The position numbers and the translations under genes are program-made. From NCBI GenBank assembly GCA_000435535.1, contig FR884525.1, forward strand, positions 1 through 21,457: a DNA stretch of 21,457 bases, in the 5' to 3' direction. This stretch comes from Clostridium sp. CAG:575 (GTDB lineage: Bacteria > Bacillota > Clostridia > TANB77 > CAG-508). The notes beneath the pieces were generated by a model. That model saw only the letters and a list, made by a program, of their open reading frames with translations. It was not told the DNA's origin and made no database searches. Positions within the stretch are counted from its first letter, which is position 1. The number at the start of each line of letters is the position of its first letter. Positions 1 through 6,993 of the stretch are shown piece by piece.

Positions 1-65
1 TCGTATATTTTCTTACTGAACTGTAATAATTTATTATTAAAATTATGAAAATATTGTAATAACTA

Positions 66-116
66 TTGACCAATGGTCATAAAAGTAATATAATATAAAA
101 AGTGACTAACAGTCAT
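66..116 (+). promoter_or_regulatory. Promoter with two TetR-like operators for the exporter operon
   Basis: A -35 box TTGACC (66-71) and a perfect -10 TATAAT (89-94) are separated by 17 bp. The -35 lies inside a palindrome, TGACCAATGGTCA (67-79). A second, related palindrome, TGACTAACAGTCA (103-115), covers the start region of the transcript. Their centres are 36 bp apart. Twin palindromes overlapping -35 and +1 in front of an exporter are typical of TetR-family repression. No regulator gene is visible here; it may lie upstream of the window. The promoter is directly readable; the regulator class is inferred. Confidence 0.75.
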
Positions 117-136
117 AAAGAGAGGAGATATAAAAA

Positions 137-2206
137 ATGTTGAAATTTGGCGAAAAAATATGTAAGCATAAAAAATTGATATTTATCATAGCTTTACTAC
201 TTTTAATACCATCAGTAATAGGAATGATGGCAACAAGAGTAAACTATGATATTTTAGCATATTTACCTGACGAGGTAGAAACAGTTCAAGGCGAAAACAT
301 ATTACAAAATGAATTTAATATGGGTTCATATTCTATAATCGTAACAGAAAATATGAGTACAAAAGATATTCAAAAATTAGAGAATAAATTTAAAGAATTA
401 GAAAATGTAGAAAAAGTAGTAAGTGTAGCAGACTTGCTTGGAGCAAATGTTCCAGTAGAAATGTTACCAGACGAAGTAAAAGACATTGCATATAAAGATG
501 GGGACACAATGATTTTAGTTACATTTAAAGACGGAATTTCTTCAGATACAACTTTAAATACAATAGAAGAAATGAGAAAAGTCACAGATAAACAATGTAA
601 AATAAGTGGAATGTCAGCATTAGTATTAGATACAAAATATATAGCTAATTCAGAAATTGTAACATATGTTATAATTGCAGTTATTTTATGTATGATTGTA
701 TTACAATTTGCATTAGATTCATATCTTGCACCAATATTTTTGTTAGCAAGTATAGGAATAGCAATTTTATATAATATGGGATCAAATATATTATTAGGAG
801 AAATATCATATATAACAAAAGCAATTAGTGCTGTTTTACAATTAGGGGTAACAATGGATTTTGCAATATTCTTATACCACAGTTATAAAGCAGAAAAAGA
901 AAATTATTCAAATAATGATGAAGCAATGGCACATGCAATATCAAAAACACTAGTATCTGTAATAGGAAGTTCTTTAACTACAATAGCAGGCTTTTTAGCA
1001 TTATGCAGTATGAATTTAACATTAGGAAAAGATATAGGAATTGTAATGGCAAAAGGTGTTTTATTAGGAGTTATATCAGTAGTTACAGTATTACCAGCAA
1101 TGCTTTTAATATTTGATAAATGGATAGAAAAAACAAAACATAAAGAGATACTTCCAAAATTTAAAAAATTGAGAGATTTTAATATTAAACATTATAAAGC
1201 AATTATTGTAGCATTTTTAATAATTGTACCATTTGCAGTATATGGATACTCAAATATTGAGGTTTACTATAATTTGAATAAAACATTACCAGATACTTTG
1301 CAAAGTATAGAGGCAACTAATACATTACAAGATAAATTCAATATGGTATCAACAGAAATAGCTTTAATAGATAAAGATATACCAAATTATAAAGTAAATG
1401 AAATGTTAAATAAAATAGACGATTTAGATGGTGTAGAATTTGCACTTGGATATTCAAAAATAACTGAAAGTGGAATACCAGAAGAGATAATACCAGAAGA
1501 TATAAAATCTGTTTTCCAAACAGGAGAGTATCAATTAATTGTTATTAGTTCAGATTATGAATTGGCAACAGATGAACTAAATGAACAAGTTGATAAAATA
1601 AATTCTATTATAAAAGAATATGATGAAGATGCACTTCTTGCAGGAGAAGGACCATTAATGAAAGATTTGGTTGAAATTAGTGACCATGATTTTAATAGTG
1701 TAAATAGTGTATCAATTGCAGTTATATTTGTAATAATGATATTTGTTTTAAAATCAATATCATTACCTGTAATATTAATGATTGTAATAGAATTTGCAAT
1801 ATTCTTAAATATGGGAATATCAACATATACAAATACTACATTACCATTTATAGCATCAATCGTAATTGGAACAATTCAATTAGGAGCGACAATAGATTAT
1901 GCAATATTGATAACAACAAAATATATCAATTTGAGAAAAGAAGGAAAAGACAAAAAAGAAGCGGTAAGGGAGGCATTAGGAACATCAATCAGCTCTATTA
2001 TAGTAAGTGGATTATGTTTCTTTGGAGCAACATTTGGTGTAGGAATTTGCTCAAAAATTGGAATGATAGCTTCACTATGTACATTGATGGCAAGAGGCGC
2101 TATTATCAGTATGATTACAGTAATTATGATTTTGCCAGCATTTTTAATGTTATTTGATAAGCTAATATGCAAGACAACAGTTGGAATGAGAAAGGTAGGG
2201 GTTTAA
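137..2206 (+). CDS. MMPL/RND-superfamily exporter
   Basis: A 689-residue polytopic membrane protein built as two homologous halves, as in MMPL/hydrophobe-exporter RND proteins of Gram-positive bacteria. Each half has one N-terminal membrane helix (about residues 14-32 and 353-373), a soluble extracellular domain of about 140 residues, and a cluster of five helices (about 170-330 and 525-680). The repeated helix motifs 'LQLGVTMDFAIFLYHSY' and 'IQLGATIDYAILITTKY' hold the Asp-Tyr/Phe pair typical of the proton-relay helix. The start has an AGAGGAG site just upstream. The next gene begins one base after this stop, so the two are probably translationally coupled. Such proteins export lipids, drugs or other hydrophobic compounds by proton motive force; the substrate cannot be told. 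TetR-like operators upstream suggest inducible expression. Family call sure, substrate unknown. Confidence 0.92.
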   Translation: MLKFGEKICKHKKLIFIIALLLLIPSVIGMMATRVNYDILAYLPDEVETVQGENILQNEFNMGSYSIIVTENMSTKDIQKLENKFKELENVEKVVSVADLLGANVPVEMLPDEVKDIAYKDGDTMILVTFKDGISSDTTLNTIEEMRKVTDKQCKISGMSALVLDTKYIANSEIVTYVIIAVILCMIVLQFALDSYLAPIFLLASIGIAILYNMGSNILLGEISYITKAISAVLQLGVTMDFAIFLYHSYKAEKENYSNNDEAMAHAISKTLVSVIGSSLTTIAGFLALCSMNLTLGKDIGIVMAKGVLLGVISVVTVLPAMLLIFDKWIEKTKHKEILPKFKKLRDFNIKHYKAIIVAFLIIVPFAVYGYSNIEVYYNLNKTLPDTLQSIEATNTLQDKFNMVSTEIALIDKDIPNYKVNEMLNKIDDLDGVEFALGYSKITESGIPEEIIPEDIKSVFQTGEYQLIVISSDYELATDELNEQVDKINSIIKEYDEDALLAGEGPLMKDLVEISDHDFNSVNSVSIAVIFVIMIFVLKSISLPVILMIVIEFAIFLNMGISTYTNTTLPFIASIVIGTIQLGATIDYAILITTKYINLRKEGKDKKEAVREALGTSISSIIVSGLCFFGATFGVGICSKIGMIASLCTLMARGAIISMITVIMILPAFLMLFDKLICKTTVGMRKVGV

Positions 2207-2207
2207 A

Positions 2208-4046
2208 ATGAATAATAAAATAATTTCAAAAGTGGTTTCTGGAACATTATTATTTTCAATGGTAGGATATACTTTACCAGTATTAGGATATACAAAAGAT
2301 GAGACTGTATATTCAAAATTAGATGCTTCTGGAAAAAATTATGAGACAATAGTAAGTACTCACATTAAAAATACAGAAGATGAAGAAATAATTAGAGATT
2401 TATCAGATTTATTAAATGTAAAAAATACAAGTGGTGATGAAACATATACACAAAATGGTACAACATTTGAATGGAAAGCAAATAAAAATGATATATATTA
2501 TCAAGGAAATACAGATAAAGAATTACCAATATCTTGTGAAGTAAAATACGAATTAGATGGTGAAGAAATTTCTGCAAATGATATAGCAGGAAAGAGCGGA
2601 AAAATAAAAATAACTTTACAATATAAAAATAAAGAAGAAAGAACAGTTAATATAAATGGTAAAAATATTAAAATGTATGTTCCATTTGTAGTTATGACAG
2701 GTACAATTATTCAAAATGAAAATGCTAAAAATGTAGAAGTATCAAGTGGAAAAGTAGTAGATGATGGAACTAAAACAATAGTAGTTGGTATGGCTATGCC
2801 AGGATTACAAGAGAGTTTAGGATTATCAGATGATGATATAAAAATTCCAAGTAATATAGAAATTACAATGGATGCAACAAACTTTAAAACTAATAGTATA
2901 ATGTCATATATTACTCCAAAAGTATTAGAAGAAGATGACCTAAAAATATTAGATGATTTAGACGAAGTTTATAGTCAAGTAAATACATTACAAACATCAA
3001 TGAATCAAATTCAAAATGGTGCGAATACTCTAAAAGATGGAACAACAGAAATAGAAGCAGGAGCAAACATATTAAAAGAAGGTGTAACAACTGCATATAA
3101 TGGAGCACAAACAATATCATCAGAAGTTGCTAAATCAACAAAAAGTTTAAAAAATGATAAATCAGAAGCAATAGATGAAGCAACATTAAAAGCAATAAAA
3201 CAACAAGCAGCTCAAAGTAGTAAATTAACAGAAGAGCAAAAAGCACAAATAACAGCACAAGCAAAAGCAAGTTCAGTATTAACAGAAGAACAAAAAGCAC
3301 AAATAACAGTACAAGCAAAGGCAAGTTCAGTATTAACAGATGAAAAAAAAGCAAAAATAATAGCTGCAGCACAAGAAAGTTATCCAATAGAATTGACAGA
3401 AGCTGAAAAAGCATTAATAATAGGAACAGCAAAAAATGTAGCAGAACAAACAGCAGTAACAACAGCATTAAAGACTGCTCAAGATACAGCAACACAAACA
3501 GCAGTTACAACAGCATTAACAACAGCACAAAATATAGCAACACAAACAGCAGTAACAACAGCGTTAACAACAGCTCAAGAAACAGCAACATCAACTGCAA
3601 TGCAAACATCGACAACAGTTGCAAAACAAGTTGGAAATCAAGCTAAAAAACAATTTACAAACCAAGTTATTTCACAAATGACAACATTAGGAAATGGGTT
3701 AAACCAATTAACATCAGGATTATCACAATTAAATGATGGAGCAAGCTCATTAGCTGATGGAACAACACAAGTAAATGATGGGGCTAATACATTAGCAGAA
3801 GGAATAAAAACTTTTAATGAAGAAGGAATTAAAAAAATCTGTAATTATATAAATGGAAATGTAAAAGATTTAACTACAAGAATTGATAAATTGACAGAGT
3901 TATCAAAAGAATATAACACATTTACAATGGTAGATGGAGAAGACAAAGGCGAAGTCAAATTTATTATGATTATAGACGCAGTTAAGAAAATTGAAGAAAA
4001 TGATAATGCAAAACAAGAAGCTGTATTAAATGAAGAAGATAAATAG
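2208..4046 (+). CDS. Secreted xxxLxxG-heptad repeat protein, exporter partner
   Basis: 612 residues with an N-terminal signal peptide (about residues 1-28: Lys near the start, hydrophobic core, end near VLG). A conserved-looking beta-rich domain (about 30-245) follows. Two blocks carry Gly-spaced heptads of the xxxLxxG type (about residues 268-300 and 497-535; e.g. 'GLNQLTSGLSQLNDG'). Between them lies an Ala/Thr/Gln-rich helical stretch with tandem repeats: an 18-residue unit starting at bases 3225, 3279 and 3333, and a 16-residue unit starting at 3444, 3492 and 3540. Proteins with these heptads often neighbour MMPL exporters in clostridia and may form a long extracytoplasmic rod. No C-terminal membrane segment or LPXTG motif is seen, so surface retention is unexplained. 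It starts one base after the exporter stop, which implies a shared job. Function inferred from context only. Confidence 0.75.
   Translation: MNNKIISKVVSGTLLFSMVGYTLPVLGYTKDETVYSKLDASGKNYETIVSTHIKNTEDEEIIRDLSDLLNVKNTSGDETYTQNGTTFEWKANKNDIYYQGNTDKELPISCEVKYELDGEEISANDIAGKSGKIKITLQYKNKEERTVNINGKNIKMYVPFVVMTGTIIQNENAKNVEVSSGKVVDDGTKTIVVGMAMPGLQESLGLSDDDIKIPSNIEITMDATNFKTNSIMSYITPKVLEEDDLKILDDLDEVYSQVNTLQTSMNQIQNGANTLKDGTTEIEAGANILKEGVTTAYNGAQTISSEVAKSTKSLKNDKSEAIDEATLKAIKQQAAQSSKLTEEQKAQITAQAKASSVLTEEQKAQITVQAKASSVLTDEKKAKIIAAAQESYPIELTEAEKALIIGTAKNVAEQTAVTTALKTAQDTATQTAVTTALTTAQNIATQTAVTTALTTAQETATSTAMQTSTTVAKQVGNQAKKQFTNQVISQMTTLGNGLNQLTSGLSQLNDGASSLADGTTQVNDGANTLAEGIKTFNEEGIKKICNYINGNVKDLTTRIDKLTELSKEYNTFTMVDGEDKGEVKFIMIIDAVKKIEENDNAKQEAVLNEEDK
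3225..3587 (+). repeat. Two in-gene tandem repeat arrays (54 bp and 48 bp units)
   Basis: In-frame tandem repeats in the heptad protein gene. The 54-bp unit (LTEEQKAQITAQAKASSV) begins at 3225, 3279 and 3333, the third copy diverging. The 48-bp unit (TQTAVTTALTTAQETA-like) occupies 3444-3491, 3492-3539 and 3540-3587. Both units are multiples of three, so copy-number changes would alter rod length without breaking the frame. Confidence 0.85.
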
Positions 4047-4051
4047 TTTAA

Positions 4052-4089
4052 AAACGACACTGAATAATAATATGAATTCAGTGTCGTTT
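4052..4089 (+). terminator. Terminator of the exporter operon
   Basis: A perfect 14-bp stem, AAACGACACTGAAT (4052-4065) with its complement at 4076-4089, has a 10-nt loop and is followed by TTTATTTAT. It lies 5 nt after the heptad protein stop. The opposite strand also has a T-rich flank (complement of TTTAAAA), so it may work in both directions. Confidence 0.9.
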
Positions 4090-4152
4090 ATTTATATTTG
4101 AATTATAGTTTACAGTTAGTAGAAAAAAGTTATAAAAAATTGCATTGTTCGG

Positions 4153-4181
4153 TTGTAATTTGTTAAAATTTATTGTATAGT
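4153..4181 (+). promoter_or_regulatory. Candidate promoter of the small hydrophobic ORF
   Basis: TTGTAA (4153-4158), a 17-bp spacer and TATAGT (4176-4181) would start a transcript near 4188-4191, giving a leader of about 75 nt. The match is moderate; a shifted choice (TTGTTA with TATTAC at 4181-4186) is possible. Confidence 0.5.
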
Positions 4182-4266
4182 ATTACTTATAGGAAATGAG
4201 AAAAGTAGATGTGCTCGTGTTGCCACTTACATACACAGTTTTACTGTGAGAATGGAGGTGGTGTCT

Positions 4267-4380
4267 ATGGTAGAATTAACATTATTAGAAATAATTTATC
4301 TATTATTTTATAGCTTAATGGGCTTAGCTATCATAAATATTGCCTTAATTATAACTTTAGTTATTATTTTGAGCAAATAA
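4267..4380 (+). CDS. Small hydrophobic peptide, candidate type I toxin (holin-like)
   Basis: A 37-residue ORF with a strong GGAGGTGG site 8 nt before ATG. The peptide starts MVELTLLEI, is almost wholly hydrophobic over residues 9-35, and ends in Ser-Lys: one membrane helix with essentially no soluble part. Its leader of about 75 nt holds a 6-bp hairpin (CACAGT 4234-4239 with ACTGTG 4243-4248). GCCAC (4222-4226) could also pair with GTGGT (4258-4262) next to the Shine-Dalgarno, which would damp translation. A convergent antisense RNA overlaps the last codons and the 3' region. Size, hydrophobicity, strong RBS in a structured leader and 3' antisense partner match TxpA/BsrG and 'holin-like' type I toxins. 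Specific family membership was not established, and toxicity is inferred. Confidence 0.7.
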   Translation: MVELTLLEIIYLLFYSLMGLAIINIALIITLVIILSK

Positions 4381-4463
4381 AAAACGACACATTTGCTTTG
4401 CAGAGCGATGTGTCGTTTACCAATATTTATGTGGTAACCGCATTTCTGCGATTGTCATTTCCT
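4375..4463 (-). ncRNA. Antisense RNA to the small hydrophobic ORF (RatA-like antitoxin)
   Basis: Perfect minus-strand promoter: TTGACA at 4498-4493, 17-bp spacer, TATAAT at 4475-4470, start near A4463. The RNA of about 88 nt would fold into small hairpins (CGCA/TGCG around 4441-4452; ACCA/TGGT around 4419-4435). It ends in a terminator with an 11-bp stem (4418-4408 with 4392-4382) followed on this strand by TTTTTTATTT. It overlaps the stop codon and 3' region of the 37-codon ORF, as RatA does with txpA. The stem also lies in the sense transcript but has no T-run in that direction, so the sense mRNA probably reads on and includes the whole complementary region. Confidence 0.75.
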
Positions 4464-4572
4464 ATATTTATTATACTTATATTTTATATATTTGTCAAAT
4501 TTTTTATGAAATTTTTGTTAAAGATTGTATAAAAATTTTTGTTAGATTGTTACTTATGAAGTTGCATTTTAC

Positions 4573-4601
4573 TTGACAAAACGCTATTTAAAAGGTACAA
4601 T
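4573..4601 (+). promoter_or_regulatory. Promoter of gdpP
   Basis: TTGACA (4573-4578), 17 bp, TACAAT (4596-4601), with start near 4608 and a very short leader containing the AAAGGAG site before the ATG at 4626. Confidence 0.75.
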
Positions 4602-4625
4602 ATAATAGGATAAAAGGAGAGATTT

Positions 4626-6644
4626 ATGCAAAGTAATAATAAAAAATTTTTAGATAATTTAGTATCAAGAACAAAAATATATTTAATTTTAATTTTTGCT
4701 CTATTATGTATAATAAGTTTACAAGACAAAAGATGGATAGTACCATGTATAGTTTTATTTGTATCTATAATTTTATATACATATTTTGCAAATAATAAAA
4801 GAAAAAGTGAAATATCAGAAACATTGCAAGATTTAACATTAACTGTTGATTCAGCAGCAAAAACAAGTTTAATAAATTCCCCATTTCCATTAATAATTTT
4901 AGAAACAGATGGAAATGTTGTATGGAAAAGTTCTAAATTCACTTCAGAATTTGCGAATATTGATATGGATGTACTTGTAAATGATTTAATTGTAGACTTA
5001 AAAGATGAAATTAAGAAAAAAGCAGAGGATACGGACAAATCTATTTTAAAACAAGTAAAAATGAATAATAGAACATATAGAATGGTTGGAAAATTCGTAA
5101 AATCAAAAAGATATAATAAATCAGATAAAAATGAATATATGGCAATTTTATACTTTATTGATGAAACAGAAAATTTAAAATTGCAAAATGAATATAATAA
5201 TTCAAAATCATGTGTAGGAATTATCATGATAGATAATTATGAAGAAAATATGCAAATGCTTGAAAGTGAAGAAAAAGCTCAATATATTGCAGAAATTGAT
5301 AAAGCAATTTATGAATGGGCAAACGAAACAAATGGAATCCTTATAAAATCAGATAGAGATAGATATATATACATTTTTGAACAAAGATATTTGGAAAAAA
5401 TAAAAGAAGATAAATTTAGCATATTAGATAAAATAAAAGACTTAGATCCTAAACAAAAAGTACAATTTACATTAAGTATTGCAATTTCAAATGAAGGAAA
5501 AGTAGATAAAGATAAATTTAAATCTGCTCAAACAGCAATGGACATAGTACTAGGTAGAGGTGGAGATCAAGCTGTTATAAGACAAAATGAAATTTATAAA
5601 TTTTTTGGTGGAAGAGCACAAGAAGTAGAAAAAAGAACAAAGGTAAAAGCCAGAGTAGTTGCCCATGCGCTAGAAAACTTAATTAAAGAATCAAATAAAG
5701 TAATGATTATGGGACATGCAAATCCTGATATAGACGCAATGGGTTCAAGTATAGGAATTTATAGATTAGCAAGAAGTTTAGAAAAAAATGCGTATATAAT
5801 AACAAGTAATACACCAACATTACAAAGTTTTAAAGAAAGTTTATTAGAAGAACCAGAATATGAAGATGTTTTAATAAGTAAAGAAGTTGCAGAAGAGAAT
5901 ATTGATGAAGATACTTTATTAGTAATAGTTGATACTCATAAAATAAACTATGTTGAATCACAAGAAGTATTAAATAAGGCTAAGAAGATAGTTATAATAG
6001 ATCACCATAGAAGAAGTGCTGATTATATTGAAAATGCAACATTAACATTTCAAGAAGTATATGCGTCATCAGCAGCTGAACTTGTAACAGAATTATTGCA
6101 ATATGCAGAAGTAAATGTTGAACTTAAAAAAATAGAGGCAGAGAGCTTATATGCAGGAATTATGATGGATACAAAAAGCTTTACATTTAAGACAGGTGTT
6201 AGAACATTTGAAGCAGCAGCATATTTGCGTAAATGTGGAGTAGATATAATTCGTGTTAAAAAATGGTTCCAGAGCGATTTAGAATCTTTTAATAAAATTG
6301 CTGATATTGTTAAAAAAGCAGAAATAGTAAATGATACTATTGCAATAGCTATTTGTGATAATGCAAACCCAAAAGATGTTGGATTATTATGTGCAAAAGC
6401 AGCAGATGAACTTTTGACAATTAGTGATGTTACTGCATCATTTGTCTTAGGAGATGTGGGAAATAAAATAACAATTAGTGGTCGTTCTATAGGAGATATA
6501 AATGTACAAGTTATATTAGAAAAACTTGGTGGTGGTGGACATATAACTCTTGCAGGAGCCCAAGTTGAAGGAATGACGATGGAAGAAGTAAAACAAGAAT
6601 TAATTATTCGTATTAATGAATATTTTACAGAAATAGAAAATTAG
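4626..6644 (+). CDS. gdpP: Cyclic-di-AMP phosphodiesterase GdpP
   Basis: 672 residues, normal for GdpP. Order: two N-terminal membrane helices (about 18-34 and 37-53), a PAS-like sensor region (about 80-165), a degenerate GGDEF-like domain (about 195-320), then a DHH/DHHA1 phosphoesterase domain. Metal-binding motifs are visible: HANPDIDAMGSS (about 364), VDTH (about 435), IDHHRRS (about 459) and GGGGHITLAGAQ (about 634). The family hydrolyses cyclic di-AMP to pApA at the membrane and so tunes potassium/osmolyte balance and cell-wall stress. The gene is monocistronic by appearance: its own promoter upstream, and a divergent type of locus downstream. In B. subtilis gdpP (yybT) sits just before rplI and dnaC; that order is kept here, but about 515 bp holding a candidate toxin-antitoxin locus separate gdpP from rplI. 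Confidence 0.96.
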   Translation: MQSNNKKFLDNLVSRTKIYLILIFALLCIISLQDKRWIVPCIVLFVSIILYTYFANNKRKSEISETLQDLTLTVDSAAKTSLINSPFPLIILETDGNVVWKSSKFTSEFANIDMDVLVNDLIVDLKDEIKKKAEDTDKSILKQVKMNNRTYRMVGKFVKSKRYNKSDKNEYMAILYFIDETENLKLQNEYNNSKSCVGIIMIDNYEENMQMLESEEKAQYIAEIDKAIYEWANETNGILIKSDRDRYIYIFEQRYLEKIKEDKFSILDKIKDLDPKQKVQFTLSIAISNEGKVDKDKFKSAQTAMDIVLGRGGDQAVIRQNEIYKFFGGRAQEVEKRTKVKARVVAHALENLIKESNKVMIMGHANPDIDAMGSSIGIYRLARSLEKNAYIITSNTPTLQSFKESLLEEPEYEDVLISKEVAEENIDEDTLLVIVDTHKINYVESQEVLNKAKKIVIIDHHRRSADYIENATLTFQEVYASSAAELVTELLQYAEVNVELKKIEAESLYAGIMMDTKSFTFKTGVRTFEAAAYLRKCGVDIIRVKKWFQSDLESFNKIADIVKKAEIVNDTIAIAICDNANPKDVGLLCAKAADELLTISDVTASFVLGDVGNKITISGRSIGDINVQVILEKLGGGGHITLAGAQVEGMTMEEVKQELIIRINEYFTEIEN

Positions 6645-6710
6645 GGGATATTTGGTAGGAAGTTTAATGTTTTATTGAAATTTTATACAATAATGAATTT
6701 TTTTAAATAT

Positions 6711-6739
6711 TTGACATAAACTAAAACTGATGTTATAAT
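6711..6739 (+). promoter_or_regulatory. Perfect consensus promoter of the par-like antitoxin RNA
   Basis: TTGACA (6711-6716), 17-bp spacer, TATAAT (6734-6739): both hexamers and the spacing are ideal. No ORF follows; the terminator comes only about 65 nt after the predicted start near 6746, so this promoter serves a small RNA. Confidence 0.88.
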
Positions 6740-6745
6740 AACATT

Positions 6746-6811
6746 AGCTAGCAAATCGAATGAACTCATAAAGGTTTGCACGAGATATGTGTCCGCATAT
6801 CTCTTTTTTTT
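6746..6811 (+). ncRNA. Small RNA of about 66 nt, candidate RNA II-like antitoxin
   Basis: The predicted start is about 7 nt after the TATAAT. The RNA carries AAATCGAATGAACTCA (6753-6768), the exact complement of the toxin mRNA around its start codon. It then ends in a strong intrinsic terminator: stem GAGATATG (6782-6789) with CATATCTC (6796-6803), loop TGTCCG (6790-6795), then eight Ts (6804-6811). The loop is the exact complement of the loop in the toxin mRNA terminator (CGGACA on that strand). Length, composition and pairing plan closely match RNA II of the pAD1 par locus (about 66 nt). It does not overlap the toxin transcript, so it would act through the repeat and loop only. Transcription and function are inferred. 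Confidence 0.8.
6753..6768 (+). repeat. Direct repeat copy 1 (in the antitoxin RNA)
   Basis: AAATCGAATGAACTCA, identical over 16 of 16 bp to 6927-6942. Because the two copies are transcribed in opposite directions, the resulting RNAs are complementary. Confidence 0.95.
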
Positions 6812-6828
6812 GTTCAAAATAAAGAAAA

Positions 6829-6846
6829 GGCAGGTGTCCGCCTGCC
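6829..6846 (-). terminator. Terminator of the candidate toxin mRNA
   Basis: On the minus strand, stem GGCAGG with CCTGCC encloses the loop CGGACA and is followed by TTTTCTTTATTTT (6828-6816). On the plus strand no T-run follows, so it works in one direction. A perfect 16-bp palindrome, CAAAGACTAGTCTTTG (6848-6863), lies just upstream, spans the stop codon and may shield the mRNA 3' end. Confidence 0.85.
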
Positions 6847-6853
6847 CCAAAGA

Positions 6854-6943
6854 CTAGTCTTTGCTGGTGTCTTGGCTATCATCATTGTTGTTACTTAGTA
6901 GTAACAGAATGATTAATCGCCAGATTAAATCGAATGAACTCAC
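6854..6943 (-). CDS. 29-codon hydrophobic peptide, candidate par-like type I toxin
   Basis: Starts at GTG (6943-6941) behind AAGGAGGTG, a near-perfect Shine-Dalgarno 9-10 nt upstream, and ends at TAG. The product begins MSSFDLIW, has a hydrophobic core RLIILLLL, and ends in a polar acidic tail, NNNDDSQDTSKD. Fst of pAD1 (33 residues) likewise has a membrane helix and an Asp/Glu-rich tail, but its family's Ala-Pro motif is absent here. A direct repeat (6927-6942) covers the start codon and codons 2-6 and is complementary to the small RNA at 6746-6811. Promoter, RBS, ORF and terminator form a compact monocistronic unit of about 170 nt. It could instead be a regulatory leader-like peptide; toxicity is inferred from architecture only. 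Confidence 0.72.
   Translation of the reverse strand: MSSFDLIWRLIILLLLSNNNDDSQDTSKD
6927..6942 (-). repeat. Direct repeat copy 2 (over the toxin start codon)
   Basis: Second copy of AAATCGAATGAACTCA (plus-strand sense). On the mRNA it reads TGAGTTCATTCGATTT and starts at the second base of the GTG start codon. Pairing with the small RNA would therefore block initiation directly. Confidence 0.95.
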
Positions 6944-6993
6944 TTTAGCTGCACCTCCTTCCTCAAAGATTTCCTTTGGAAAAGGATGAAATA

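Larger units (their letters stand above)
4189..4465. repeat. Inverted repeat ATAGGAAATGA flanking the toxin-antitoxin cassette
   Basis: ATAGGAAATGA at 4189-4199 recurs inverted as TCATTTCCTAT at 4455-4465 (11 of 11 bp), close to the predicted start points of both convergent RNAs. In a full-length sense mRNA the two ends would be complementary. The same repeat makes the antisense RNA begin with nearly the same sequence as the mRNA. Confidence 0.7.

Noticed and set aside
3130..3495. A 121-codon minus-strand open frame rich in Leu
   Set aside because: It lies wholly antisense to the Ala/Thr repeat region of the heptad protein; the Leu-rich product is the mirror of Gln/Ala/Thr codons, with no RBS or promoter.
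4141..4500. Cassette as a MITE-type mobile element because of its inverted 11-bp ends
   Set aside because: The repeats coincide with the predicted start of the antisense RNA and near the sense start, and no target-site duplication is visible outside them; RNA pairing explains them at least as well.
4550..5227. A 225-codon minus-strand open frame over the start of gdpP
   Set aside because: It overlaps gdpP, whose domains are all recognisable, and the minus-strand product is low-complexity Phe/Ser/Leu of the kind produced by AT-rich antisense frames.
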